From NCBI GenBank assembly GCA_934438085.1, contig CAKSBC010000013.1, positions 1 to 64,000 on the forward strand: DNA of 64,000 nucleotides, written 5' to 3'. The stretch comes from an uncultured Lachnospiraceae bacterium (lineage in GTDB: Bacteria > Bacillota > Clostridia > Lachnospirales > Lachnospiraceae). This document shows, in pieces, positions 52,897-61,393 of this stretch. Within the stretch, counting starts at the first letter, position 1. Each line of letters starts with the position of its first letter. The notes below the pieces were generated by a model, which had not been told where the DNA came from, searched no databases, and saw only the letters and a list, made by a program, of their open reading frames with translations. A program made the position numbers and the translations under genes.

Positions 52897-54219
52897 ATGA
52901 AGGAACTTTCTTTTGCGATACATACACTTGGCTGTAAGGTTAATACATATGAATCCGATGCAATGGCTGAAAGCCTGAAAAATGCCGGATTTACGGAGCA
53001 TGCATTTACAGAAACGGCAGACGTTTACATTATAAATACATGTACGGTTACAAATATCGCAGACAGAAAGTCAAGACAGATGTTAAGACGTGCAAGGAAG
53101 CTGAGCCCGGATGCTCTTATAGTGGCAGCAGGCTGCTATGTTGATGATGCCATTAAAAATGAAAAACTTGATGAGCTTATAGCGGATAAGGTTATAGATT
53201 TAGCTGTTACAAATAAAGATAAGGGAAGAGCCTGCGAGCTGATAAGCGACAGACTTAAAGCTGACGGCAGATTTGCAGAGAGTAATGACAGAAGAATTGC
53301 AGAGGATAATAAAAACGAAATGTTTCTTACTCAGCTTGACGGTCATACGAGAGCCTTTATCAAGGTTCAGGATGGCTGCAATATGTTCTGCAGCTACTGC
53401 ATAATCCCTTATGTAAGAGGTAAGCTTCATTCAAGACCTATAGAGGATTCGGTAAGAGAGATAACAGCTCTTGCAAATAACGGTGTTGCTGAGGTGGTTA
53501 TCACAGGCATACACCTGACATCTATGGGAGATGATCTTTTAAGGCTTATAGATCGCGTTCAGGAGATAGACGGCATCAAGCGCATAAGGCTTGGTTCCCT
53601 AGAGCCTACACTTATAACTAAGGAAACGGCTGAGAGGATGAAGAGCTTTGATAAGCTTTGTCCGCATTTCCATCTTTCGCTTCAGTCCGGAAGCGATGAG
53701 ATATTAAAGCGCATGAACAGACATTATACGGCAGAAGAATATGATAGAAGCTGCGACATACTTAAAAGTGTATATGAGCATCCTGCAATAACTACAGACA
53801 TAATAGTGGGATTCCCGGGAGAGACTGAGGAGAATTTCATAGAGACCTGCGATTTTTCTGAGAGAATAGGCTTTTATGAGGCGCATGTCTTTAAATATTC
53901 AAGAAGACGCGGCACGCCTGCCGACCGCATGGAAAATCAGATAACAGAAGCTGTGAAGGCGGAAAGAAGCGAAAGACTTATAAATATTACAAATAAGCTT
54001 TCACATGATTTCAGAGAATATTATCTGGATAGAGAGTGCAGCTTCCTTTCAGAGGAGCTCATAACATTAAACGGAAAAACCTATGAAACAGGATATACCA
54101 AAGAGTATGTAAGATGTCTTAGAGAAAGCTCTGATCTTCATGCTAATGAAATCGTGACAGGCATGAGTTCACAGTTAATTCAGCAAAATGGAGTAGACGA
54201 GAGCCTTATATTAATGTAA
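52897..54219 (+). CDS. mtaB: tRNA ms2t6A methylthiotransferase MtaB
   Basis: MtaB adds a methylthio group to t6A37 of tRNA. The N-terminal UPF0004 domain has three cluster cysteines (LGCKVNTYES, INTCTVTN, AAGCYV). The radical SAM motif CNMFCSYC is followed by PYVRGKLHSRP, and a C-terminal TRAM-like segment ends the 440 residues. The start HTLGCKVNTYESDAM identifies the MtaB subgroup over MiaB or RimO. AAGGA lies upstream of the ATG. Confidence 0.94.
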   Translation: MKELSFAIHTLGCKVNTYESDAMAESLKNAGFTEHAFTETADVYIINTCTVTNIADRKSRQMLRRARKLSPDALIVAAGCYVDDAIKNEKLDELIADKVIDLAVTNKDKGRACELISDRLKADGRFAESNDRRIAEDNKNEMFLTQLDGHTRAFIKVQDGCNMFCSYCIIPYVRGKLHSRPIEDSVREITALANNGVAEVVITGIHLTSMGDDLLRLIDRVQEIDGIKRIRLGSLEPTLITKETAERMKSFDKLCPHFHLSLQSGSDEILKRMNRHYTAEEYDRSCDILKSVYEHPAITTDIIVGFPGETEENFIETCDFSERIGFYEAHVFKYSRRRGTPADRMENQITEAVKAERSERLINITNKLSHDFREYYLDRECSFLSEELITLNGKTYETGYTKEYVRCLRESSDLHANEIVTGMSSQLIQQNGVDESLILM

Positions 54220-54249
54220 AATGACATTATCAGAAAAGGACGTGATGAC

Positions 54250-54513
54250 ATGAGAAATATCGAAAACACACAGATTATTGAGCATATCAATGAAGGTGAG
54301 CAGCTTAACACAGCAGAGGTGCTTAAGCAGGTTTATGGCGCTCTGACAGAGAAGGGCTATGATCCTATTAATCAGATAGTCGGATATATCATGTCAGGTG
54401 ATCCAACCTATATCACCAGCTATAAGAATGCAAGAAGTCTCATAATGAAGGTTGAGCGTGACGAGATACTTGAGGAGCTGATGGCAGCTTATGTCGAGAC
54501 AAGACTGAGCTGA
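54250..54513 (+). CDS. ireB: IreB-family regulatory phosphoprotein (UPF0297)
   Basis: An 87-residue protein with the conserved [29 protein letters not shown]. In Enterococcus IreB is phosphorylated by the PASTA kinase IreK and lowers cephalosporin resistance. The cluster ireB-ruvX-DUF1292 is conserved in Firmicutes, as here. The N-terminus contains two Thr residues (ENTQ and NTAE), candidates for phosphorylation. Its start lies 30 bp after mtaB. Confidence 0.93.
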   Translation: MRNIENTQIIEHINEGEQLNTAEVLKQVYGALTEKGYDPINQIVGYIMSGDPTYITSYKNARSLIMKVERDEILEELMAAYVETRLS

Positions 54514-54562
54514 TGCTTTAATACGCTGATAGAAAGGATCACAATTGAAAAAGTGAATATTC

Positions 54563-54596
54563 AAAATGCCGCTTTAAAAAACGGCATTTTCTTTGT
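54563..54596 (+). terminator. hairpin between ireB and ruvX
   Basis: AAAATGCCG (54563-54571) / CGGCATTTT (54582-54590), perfect 9 bp, then TCTTTG. It may attenuate transcription inside the cluster. Confidence 0.65.
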
Positions 54597-54614
54597 GTGT
54601 TGAAAGGAGAAAAT

Positions 54615-55061
54615 TTGGGAAGAATTCTCGGACTTGATTTCGGATCTAAGACCACAGGAACAGCATTGAGCGATCCGCTCAAGACCATAGCATCACCTTT
54701 AGAAACTATTAAGCGTGATAAGGAAGGAAAGCTCCGCCCGACACTGCGCAGGATAGTTGAGATAGCTGTGCAGAATGATGTTGAACTTATTGTACTCGGA
54801 GAACCGCTTAACATGGATGATACAAGAGGCGAAAGAGCGGAAAAATCGGCGGAATTCAAAAAAATGCTGGAGCACAGACTTGAAATGGATGGCCTTAATA
54901 TCCCTGTAGTATTGTGGGATGAAAGACTGTCTACTGTAGGAGCCGATGAAATACTTGAAGAATCAGGAATAGTATCAAGCGAGCGAAAACAATACATAGA
55001 TAAAATTGCAGCCGCATTGATATTGGAAGACTACATGAATAATAGCTCACCAAGCAGGTAA
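54615..55061 (+). CDS. ruvX: Holliday junction resolvase-like / pre-16S rRNA nuclease
   Basis: YqgF/RuvX of 148 residues, RNase H-like fold: LGLDFGSKTTG with the first catalytic Asp, VLGEPLNMDDTRGERAE, and WDERLSTVGA plus KIAAALILEDYM with the C-terminal acidic residues. In bacteria it finishes the 5' end of 16S rRNA. TTG 54615 is the probable start because AGGAG lies five bases upstream; a GTG at 54597 has none. A CAAGCAGG/CCTGCTTG hairpin (55051-55077) overlaps its stop. Confidence 0.92.
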   Translation: MGRILGLDFGSKTTGTALSDPLKTIASPLETIKRDKEGKLRPTLRRIVEIAVQNDVELIVLGEPLNMDDTRGERAEKSAEFKKMLEHRLEMDGLNIPVVLWDERLSTVGADEILEESGIVSSERKQYIDKIAAALILEDYMNNSSPSR

Positions 55062-55202
55062 ATTGCGAACCTGCTTGCAGTCGAAGGAATTTATCTATTT
55101 GTAAGGTAAAGAACATTATATTTGAACTATACGGCTGAAGAGATGCACTTCACGCCGCTAATATAAAACACAGAATTAAAAAAACACGGAGAAAATTAAA
55201 CT

Positions 55203-55472
55203 ATGGAAGATAATAAGATAGTAATGATCATGGATGACGGCAGTGAGATAGAGTATACAATACTTGAATCCACTGTATTCGGAGGAAAAACCTATATACT
55301 TGTAACAGATGCTCCTGATGATGAGGATGGAGAATGCTATGTAATGAAGGATGTTTCTGAGCCTGACGATGATGAGGCACTCTATGAGTCAATTGAAGAC
55401 GATACAGAGGAAGAGGCTGTTCTTTCTATATTCCGACAGATGCTGGAAGGAGATATAGATATAGAGCAATGA
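55203..55472 (+). CDS. DUF1292 family protein
   Basis: This 89-residue acidic protein (YrzB-like) has the typical DDGSEIEYTILESTVFGGKTYILV and an acidic C-terminal helix. Function unknown; it accompanies ireB and ruvX in most Firmicutes. Its final codons overlap the start of RNase J by four bases (ATGA), so the two are coupled. CGGAGA lies before the ATG. Confidence 0.9.
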   Translation: MEDNKIVMIMDDGSEIEYTILESTVFGGKTYILVTDAPDDEDGECYVMKDVSEPDDDEALYESIEDDTEEEAVLSIFRQMLEGDIDIEQ

Positions 55473-57874
55473 CAGATATGGATAACAAAAACACTGAGGC
55501 ATTCAGTATGACAGAGTCCGCAGATAAAAAGAAAACAACAAGAAAGACCGGAAACGCCGCAGGCAAGAAATCGGTAAAGACTGAAAAAACAGCAAAAACA
55601 GCAAATAAACCTTCTGCTGATAAGAAAACAAAGACAAGCAGTTCCAAAAAAACGTCTTCAAAAGCAGGTACGAAAACTGTAAATGAAACAAAAAAGCGCA
55701 CTGTAAAAGTAAAGAAGGAACAGGCTTCGACCGGATCTGAAAAAAATACGGAGCAGAACAAGACGGAAGCCAAGTCTGCTGCACCAAAGAAGACAGGAAG
55801 ACGTTCCGGAGGCGGCAACAGAGGGCCGGCGCGCAGAAACGGCAGCTCAAAGCCGGCGAAAAAGCAGGCGGAGATTAAGAGAGCAGAGCTGCTCAAGGCA
55901 GGCTATGAAGAAAAAGAAGAGTTTGAGCCGTTCTTTGATTACGAGAAGGAAAGCGGAATGCTGACCGGACTTCCGAAGCTCAAGGAATTTATGAAAAAGC
56001 GTCAGGCTGAAATAAATGAGCTTGCAGAACCTTATATAAAGAATAAAAAAGCAAAACAGGCTGAGACCCTTGCTCTTGTTGAGGAATACAGAGAGAACGT
56101 AGCCGAAGTCTATGAGCAGGAGGAGAGCGGCTTTAAAAATATGACACGCTCTTTGCTTGCCGGTTCAAAAAGAAAAAAGAACGACAAAGAAAAGACAGAT
56201 GCTGATGTTAAGCCGGGAATAGGAAAAGGAAAGATCAAGGTAATATTCCTCGGAGGACTCGAGCAGATAGGTATGAATATTACTGCATTTGAGTCTGATG
56301 ACAGTATTATAGTAGTTGACTGCGGAATGGCCTTCCCTGATGAAAGCATGCCGGGAATTGACCTTGTCATACCGGATGTGACTTACCTCGAAGAGCATAT
56401 GGATAAGCTTAAGGGCTTCTTCATTACACACGGACACGAGGATCATATAGGGGCACTTCCTTATGTCCTCAGAAGACTCAACATTCCTGTATATTGCACA
56501 AGGCTTACAAGAGCGCTTATTGAGATAAAGCTCAAAGAGGCCGGCTTATTGGAAAGTGCAAAGCTCAACACTGTTCAGTTCGGAGACGTTATACCTGCAG
56601 GAGATTTTGCAGTCGAATTCATAAAGACAAATCATTCCATACAGGATGCTGCAGCACTTGCACTTCATACACCGGCAGGAACAATACTTCATACAGGTGA
56701 CTTTAAGGTCGACTATACACCTGTTTTCGGAGATACCATAGATCTGCAGAGATTTGCCGAGCTTGGAAAGCAGGGTGTGCTTGCGCTTATGTGTGATTCA
56801 ACAAATGCGACAAGATCCGGCTTTACGATGTCTGAAAGAACTGTAGGAAGAACGTTTGAAAATATATTCGCCGAGTATCAGAATCAGAGAATAATCGTTG
56901 CTACATTTGCATCCAATGTTGACAGAGTACAGCAGATAATAACTGTTGCAGAGAAGTACGACAGAAAGGTAGTCATTGACGGAAGAAGCATGGTCAATGT
57001 TATCGGTGCTGCCAATGAGCTCGGATATATAACCGTAAAGGACGGAACTCTCATAGATATTTCCGAAATGAAGAATTATCCGGATGAGAAGATCGCACTC
57101 GTAGTAACAGGCAGCCAGGGTGAGCCTATGGCAGCTCTTTCAAGAATGGCACAGGGACTTCATAAGAAGGTCTACCTGAGCGGAAACGATGTCATTATAC
57201 TCAGTTCGACACCTATACCGGGTAATGAAAAGGCAGTTTCAAAGATCATAAATGAGCTGTCAAGAAGACAGACAAAGGTCATTTATCAGGAAACTCATGT
57301 TTCGGGACATGCCTGCGCAGAGGATATAAAGCTGATTTATTCGCTTGTTCATCCGCGCTACGCTATACCGGTTCACGGAGAGTACAGACACAGACTTGCA
57401 CAAAAAGAGCTTGCTCTTGCAGTCGGAGTACCTAAAGAAAACACAGTAATGGCTGATAACGGAGACGTTATAGAGCTCAGCGCAGACTACTGTGTAATAT
57501 CAGATAAGATTCAGGCAGGACCTGTCCTGGTGGATGGTCTCGGAGTCGGAGATGTAGGGAATATAGTCCTCAGAGATAGACAAAGCCTTGCGCAGAATGG
57601 TATTATTATAGCTACCATTGCGCTTGAGAGATCCACCGGTCAGATAATGGCAGGGCCGGATATCGTAACCAGAGGCTTCGTATATGTAAGGGAAAATGAA
57701 GACCTTATTGAGGAAGCAAGAAATGTAGTGCTTGATGCACTGGATGATTGTGCGCTTTCGGGAAATGATGATTGGGCACATATAAAGAATGTTATAAAGG
57801 ATGAGCTCAATGAATTTATCTGGAAGAGGATGAAGCGTACGCCTATGATCCTTCCTATAATTTCAGAGGTATAA
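55469..57874 (+). CDS. rnj: ribonuclease J with long basic N-terminal extension
   Basis: RNase J is the metallo-beta-lactamase/beta-CASP nuclease of Gram-positive RNA decay and processing. The catalytic core starts at about residue 251 (KIKVIFLGGLEQIGMN); HGHEDHIG near 320 binds the metals, followed by HTGDFKVDYTP, MCDSTNATRSGF, TGSQGEPMAALSRMA and the VHGEYRH motif of the beta-CASP part. Residues 1-135 are Lys/Thr/Ser/Ala-rich, low complexity and strongly basic; 136-250 look helical and charged. At 801 residues the protein is about 250 longer than usual. Confidence 0.93.
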   Translation: MTDMDNKNTEAFSMTESADKKKTTRKTGNAAGKKSVKTEKTAKTANKPSADKKTKTSSSKKTSSKAGTKTVNETKKRTVKVKKEQASTGSEKNTEQNKTEAKSAAPKKTGRRSGGGNRGPARRNGSSKPAKKQAEIKRAELLKAGYEEKEEFEPFFDYEKESGMLTGLPKLKEFMKKRQAEINELAEPYIKNKKAKQAETLALVEEYRENVAEVYEQEESGFKNMTRSLLAGSKRKKNDKEKTDADVKPGIGKGKIKVIFLGGLEQIGMNITAFESDDSIIVVDCGMAFPDESMPGIDLVIPDVTYLEEHMDKLKGFFITHGHEDHIGALPYVLRRLNIPVYCTRLTRALIEIKLKEAGLLESAKLNTVQFGDVIPAGDFAVEFIKTNHSIQDAAALALHTPAGTILHTGDFKVDYTPVFGDTIDLQRFAELGKQGVLALMCDSTNATRSGFTMSERTVGRTFENIFAEYQNQRIIVATFASNVDRVQQIITVAEKYDRKVVIDGRSMVNVIGAANELGYITVKDGTLIDISEMKNYPDEKIALVVTGSQGEPMAALSRMAQGLHKKVYLSGNDVIILSSTPIPGNEKAVSKIINELSRRQTKVIYQETHVSGHACAEDIKLIYSLVHPRYAIPVHGEYRHRLAQKELALAVGVPKENTVMADNGDVIELSADYCVISDKIQAGPVLVDGLGVGDVGNIVLRDRQSLAQNGIIIATIALERSTGQIMAGPDIVTRGFVYVRENEDLIEEARNVVLDALDDCALSGNDDWAHIKNVIKDELNEFIWKRMKRTPMILPIISEV

Positions 57875-57876
57875 GG

Positions 57877-58482
57877 ATGAAAGAAAGAGGCTCTGCGGTA
57901 CAAAATGCCGCATCATCAGTCAACAGTCTGTCAAAGAAGGTAATATTTTTTGCAGCTGCTGTCCTCATATTTTACATTTTCATAAAGTTAAGCTTCAGCT
58001 TCGGACGTTCACTGTTTTATGTGGATCCTGCAGATGCGTCTCCGGGAAAGGATACGGAGATAGTAATATCTGCGGATGATGATGCGGGAAGTGTGGGAAA
58101 AAAGCTTTTTGAGGAAGGTGTTATAACAAACGCACTTTCCTTTAAGGTGCAGGGCACTCTTTACAAAACTGATTTTTATCCGGGAACATATACAGTCAAT
58201 TCATCAATGACTATAAAGGAGATACTTATTGCTATAGATGAAGAAGCTGATAAGCTTATGGAGCTTGGTTCTTCGGGAAGCGGCAATACAGATATCAAAG
58301 AAAGCGAAGCGAGCGATGACAGCGGAGTTGATTCAAGATCCGCAGTCTATGAAGAGGATGCTTCGGATATTTCATCCGAAGAACATGATTTAAGCACTGA
58401 TGAGCGTGAAGTATACGACATTGATGCAGCCGGCTCAGGTGAAAGTATTATAGAGATCGGAGGAGGCTTTGAGGGTGAGTGA
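57877..58482 (+). CDS. MltG-like membrane protein without catalytic domain
   Basis: The 201-residue protein has one membrane helix (about 23-45), then a short LysM-like module (EIVISADDDAGSVGKKLFEEGVITNALSFKVQG..., YPGTYTVNSSMTIKEIL) that matches the first extracytoplasmic module of endolytic transglycosylase MltG. The large YceG catalytic domain is missing; instead there is a Ser/Asp/Glu-rich tail of about 70 residues. It may be a regulator or a relic. It begins two bases after the RNase J stop and overlaps the next gene by eight bases. Confidence 0.7.
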   Translation: MKERGSAVQNAASSVNSLSKKVIFFAAAVLIFYIFIKLSFSFGRSLFYVDPADASPGKDTEIVISADDDAGSVGKKLFEEGVITNALSFKVQGTLYKTDFYPGTYTVNSSMTIKEILIAIDEEADKLMELGSSGSGNTDIKESEASDDSGVDSRSAVYEEDASDISSEEHDLSTDEREVYDIDAAGSGESIIEIGGGFEGE

Positions 58483-59137
58483 TCAGGTATTTGATAATAC
58501 AGGGCACGAAGAAAGACTTAAGGCATATCTTCATTCACTTGAATCGGAACGCTCTAGGCTTTTAACTGAGCTTAGAGAATACGCAGCCGTAAATGATGTG
58601 CCGATAGTAAGAAAAGAAACTGAATCTTTCCTGAGAACTCTGTCGGCAATGCAAAAACCAAAAAGAATACTTGAGATAGGAACTGCTATAGCCTACAGCA
58701 CCATAGTATTCGCACAAAGCTGTGAAGCAGATATACTGACTGTGGAAAGCTATGAAAAAAGGATACCTATAGCAAGAGCCAACATCAAAAGGGCAGGACT
58801 TGAACATAGGATCAGGCTTATCGAGGGTGACGCCGGCAAGGTATTAAAGGAGCTTGATAAAAGCTTTGATCTTGTATTTCTTGACGCGGCTAAAGCTCAA
58901 TATATTGTCTGGCTGCCTGATATCATGAGACTGATGCATGAGGGCTCAGTACTTCTTGCAGATAATGTCCTGCAGGATCATACGCTGATTGAGTCGAGGT
59001 TTGCTGTCCCAAGGAGAGAAAGAACGACTCACGAACGTATGCGAGAGTTTCTTTGGCAGATAAAGCACGATGAAAGTCTTGAAACCAGTGTGATACCTTT
59101 GGGAGACGGAGTTTCACTGAGTGTAAAAAAGTTATAG
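58475..59137 (+). CDS. trmR: tRNA 5-hydroxyuridine methyltransferase
   Basis: A class I SAM methyltransferase of 220 residues in the catechol-O-methyltransferase-like family: ILEIGTAIAYSTIVFA (SAM loop), VESYEKRIPIARANI, DLVFLDAAKAQY with the metal Asp, and LLADNVLQDHTL. Homologues (Bacillus YrrM) methylate ho5U34 of tRNA to mo5U. It is followed by a U32 protein as in Bacillus yrrMNO. GTG 58475 is preferred, with AGGAGG eight bases upstream; an in-frame TTG at 58469 is too close. Confidence 0.85.
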   Translation: MSDQVFDNTGHEERLKAYLHSLESERSRLLTELREYAAVNDVPIVRKETESFLRTLSAMQKPKRILEIGTAIAYSTIVFAQSCEADILTVESYEKRIPIARANIKRAGLEHRIRLIEGDAGKVLKELDKSFDLVFLDAAKAQYIVWLPDIMRLMHEGSVLLADNVLQDHTLIESRFAVPRRERTTHERMREFLWQIKHDESLETSVIPLGDGVSLSVKKL

Positions 59138-59252
59138 AAGCATTTTCTGACAATTACGTATATTTAATGAATGCTGCAACGATACCATATTAACGATTAT
59201 CATTTGACGGCAGTGGTCAGCGCCGATAAAGCTTGACGATCAAAGGACAACG

Positions 59253-60497
59253 ATGAAAAGACCCGAATTATTGATACCGGCCGGTAATCTTGAAACTCTT
59301 AAGACTGCAGTATTATACGGTGCAGATGCCGTATATATCGGAGGAGAGGCATTCTCATTGAGAGCCAGAGCCGACAACTTTGATAAGGAAACTATGACGG
59401 AAGCTATAGCCTTTGCACACTCTCATGGTGCAAAGGTTTATGTGACCGTCAATATTTTTGTACATAATTATGACCTTGAGGGTGCTGAAAAATACATTCT
59501 TGAGCTTAATGAGATCAAGCCGGATGCGCTTATAATATCAGATCCCGGACTGTTTACCATGGCAAGGGAGCTCTGTCCTGAGATAGATATACACGTGTCC
59601 ACACAGATGAATTCCACCAACTATCTGGATTTCCTTTTTTGGCACAGACTCGGAGCAAAGCGTGTAGTAAATGCCAGAGAGCTTTCACTTAACGAGCTTA
59701 AAGAGATAAGAAATAAGATAGATGAGGTGGATCCATCCTTTGAGATAGAATCCTTCATTCACGGAGCTATGTGCATATCATATTCCGGACGCTGCCTGTT
59801 ATCAGGCTTTATGACAGGGCGTTCTTCAAACTTAGGAGCCTGCACTCATCCTTGCAGATGGAACTATGCTCTTATGGAAGAAAAGAGACCGGGAGAGTAT
59901 TATCCTGTAGAGGAGAATGAAAGAGGCACATATATCTTCAACTCTAAGGATCTGTGCATGATAGAGCATATTCCTGAGCTTGTGGATGCCGGAATCGACA
60001 GCTTCAAGGTTGAAGGAAGAATGAAAACACAGCTTTACGTAGCTGTTGTTGCAAGAGCCTATCGTAAGGCCATAGATGATTATTTCGAGGATCCGGAGCT
60101 CTACAGAAAGAATATCCCTCTTTATAAAGAAGAGATAGCCAAATGCACATACAGAGAATTTACTACCGGTTTTTATTTCGGAAAACCCGGAAGCGATGCT
60201 CAGATATATGAGAATAACACTTATAAAAAGAACTATACCTTCTTAGGATGTGTACAGGAGGTTACAGACGACAGTGTTCGAATAGAGCAAAAAAATAAAT
60301 TTTCAGTGGGAGACATTATTGAAATCTTAAAACCGGATTGTACTGAGGAATTCACCGAGGTTTTAGGAATACGCGATGCTGTAACAGGCGAAGCACAGGA
60401 AAGCTGTCCGCATTCAAAGCAGCAGCTTTATATAAAACTGAGTCTTCTTCCAAAAGAAGGAGATATACTTGCGGTCAGAAATCCGGAAGAAGCATGA
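59253..60497 (+). CDS. U32-family protein, probable tRNA uridine hydroxylase TrhP
   Basis: The 414-residue protein has the U32 peptidase signature: ELLIPAGNLETLKTAVLYGADAVYIGG, then ESFIHGAMCISYSGRCLLSGFM and GACTHPCRWNY, whose cysteines are thought to hold an Fe-S cluster, and DSFKVEGRMK. In Bacillus and E. coli relatives (TrhP) it makes 5-hydroxyuridine in tRNA from prephenate, the substrate of the neighbouring methyltransferase. Only one U32 gene is present here, where Bacillus has two. Some U32 members are proteases. Confidence 0.82.
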   Translation: MKRPELLIPAGNLETLKTAVLYGADAVYIGGEAFSLRARADNFDKETMTEAIAFAHSHGAKVYVTVNIFVHNYDLEGAEKYILELNEIKPDALIISDPGLFTMARELCPEIDIHVSTQMNSTNYLDFLFWHRLGAKRVVNARELSLNELKEIRNKIDEVDPSFEIESFIHGAMCISYSGRCLLSGFMTGRSSNLGACTHPCRWNYALMEEKRPGEYYPVEENERGTYIFNSKDLCMIEHIPELVDAGIDSFKVEGRMKTQLYVAVVARAYRKAIDDYFEDPELYRKNIPLYKEEIAKCTYREFTTGFYFGKPGSDAQIYENNTYKKNYTFLGCVQEVTDDSVRIEQKNKFSVGDIIEILKPDCTEEFTEVLGIRDAVTGEAQESCPHSKQQLYIKLSLLPKEGDILAVRNPEEA

Positions 60498-61393
60498 AAC
60501 GTGATATAAACTATATGGAACATAAAATAATGCGCATACTCTCGACAGTGCTTTTTGCATTGTCGGCTGTAAGTGCGCTTTATTTTGTTATTATAGTACT
60601 GTATTCCGGACTCGGAACTTCATATTGTTCCGTCTGGATCTTCTTTACTGCAGCATTTGCTGTGATGGGACATTTTGCCAAAGCAGGACTTACTCACGGA
60701 GGCGGAATGCCAAGACTGCTTCCTAATTTTATTTTTACATCATTTGTCTTGTTCTTAGTGATATTCACAGGGATAATGACAGCTGTTGTCAAGGATGCAA
60801 AGCCTGCCAAGGAATATCCGAGAACAGATTATGCGATAGTCCTTGGCGCAAGAGTGTATGAAAACGGTGTTTCAAAAACACTTATGTACAGGCTTGAGCG
60901 GGGGCTTCAGTATTATCAGGAGCATCCGGACACCACACTCGTTTTAACGGGCGGTCAGGACAATGGTGATGTAATACCCGAAGCGCTTGCAATGTTTAAC
61001 TATTTCAGCATGCACGGAGTCCCGAGCAGCAAAATGATAATAGATACGGGAGGAACCTCCACGGCCGAGATAATCACAAGAGCTGTAGACCGAATAGAAT
61101 ATGACACTGCGGAAAGAAAGGTACCGAAAGGCCCCGGAGATATTGCGTGGGCTATCGATCATGTTCCGTCAGTAGGGATAATCACGAGCGATTATCATAT
61201 GATGAGAGCACTCAGAGTCACAGAGACTCTTGGAATAAAGTCACCGGCAGCAATACCGGCACAATCCGATAAGATCCTTTTTCTGCACCAGTGCGTCAGA
61301 GAAAGTGCTGCTATTGTAAAAGATTATTTAATGGGGAATTTTACGCTTAATGAAAGAGAAATACCGTTTAATAGAGCAAAGAGAGGCAGATGA
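60494..61393 (+). CDS. YdcF/SanA-family (DUF218) membrane protein
   Basis: This 299-residue protein has three hydrophobic helices (about 13-38, 48-65 and 75-98) and a DUF218 domain with YAIVLGARVYENGVSKTLMYRL, LVLTGGQDNGDVIPEA, TGGTSTAEII and GIITSDYHMMRAL. Relatives (ElyC, SanA, YdcF) are linked to envelope or vancomycin-barrier functions, but the activity is unknown. It overlaps the U32 gene by four bases and the next gene by 44 bases. Confidence 0.88.
   Translation: MKRDINYMEHKIMRILSTVLFALSAVSALYFVIIVLYSGLGTSYCSVWIFFTAAFAVMGHFAKAGLTHGGGMPRLLPNFIFTSFVLFLVIFTGIMTAVVKDAKPAKEYPRTDYAIVLGARVYENGVSKTLMYRLERGLQYYQEHPDTTLVLTGGQDNGDVIPEALAMFNYFSMHGVPSSKMIIDTGGTSTAEIITRAVDRIEYDTAERKVPKGPGDIAWAIDHVPSVGIITSDYHMMRALRVTETLGIKSPAAIPAQSDKILFLHQCVRESAAIVKDYLMGNFTLNEREIPFNRAKRGR

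Noticed and set aside
55426..55896. 156-codon minus-strand frame rich in Phe, Leu and Ser
   Set aside because: Mirror image of the Lys/Thr-rich RNase J tail; low-complexity composition explains it.
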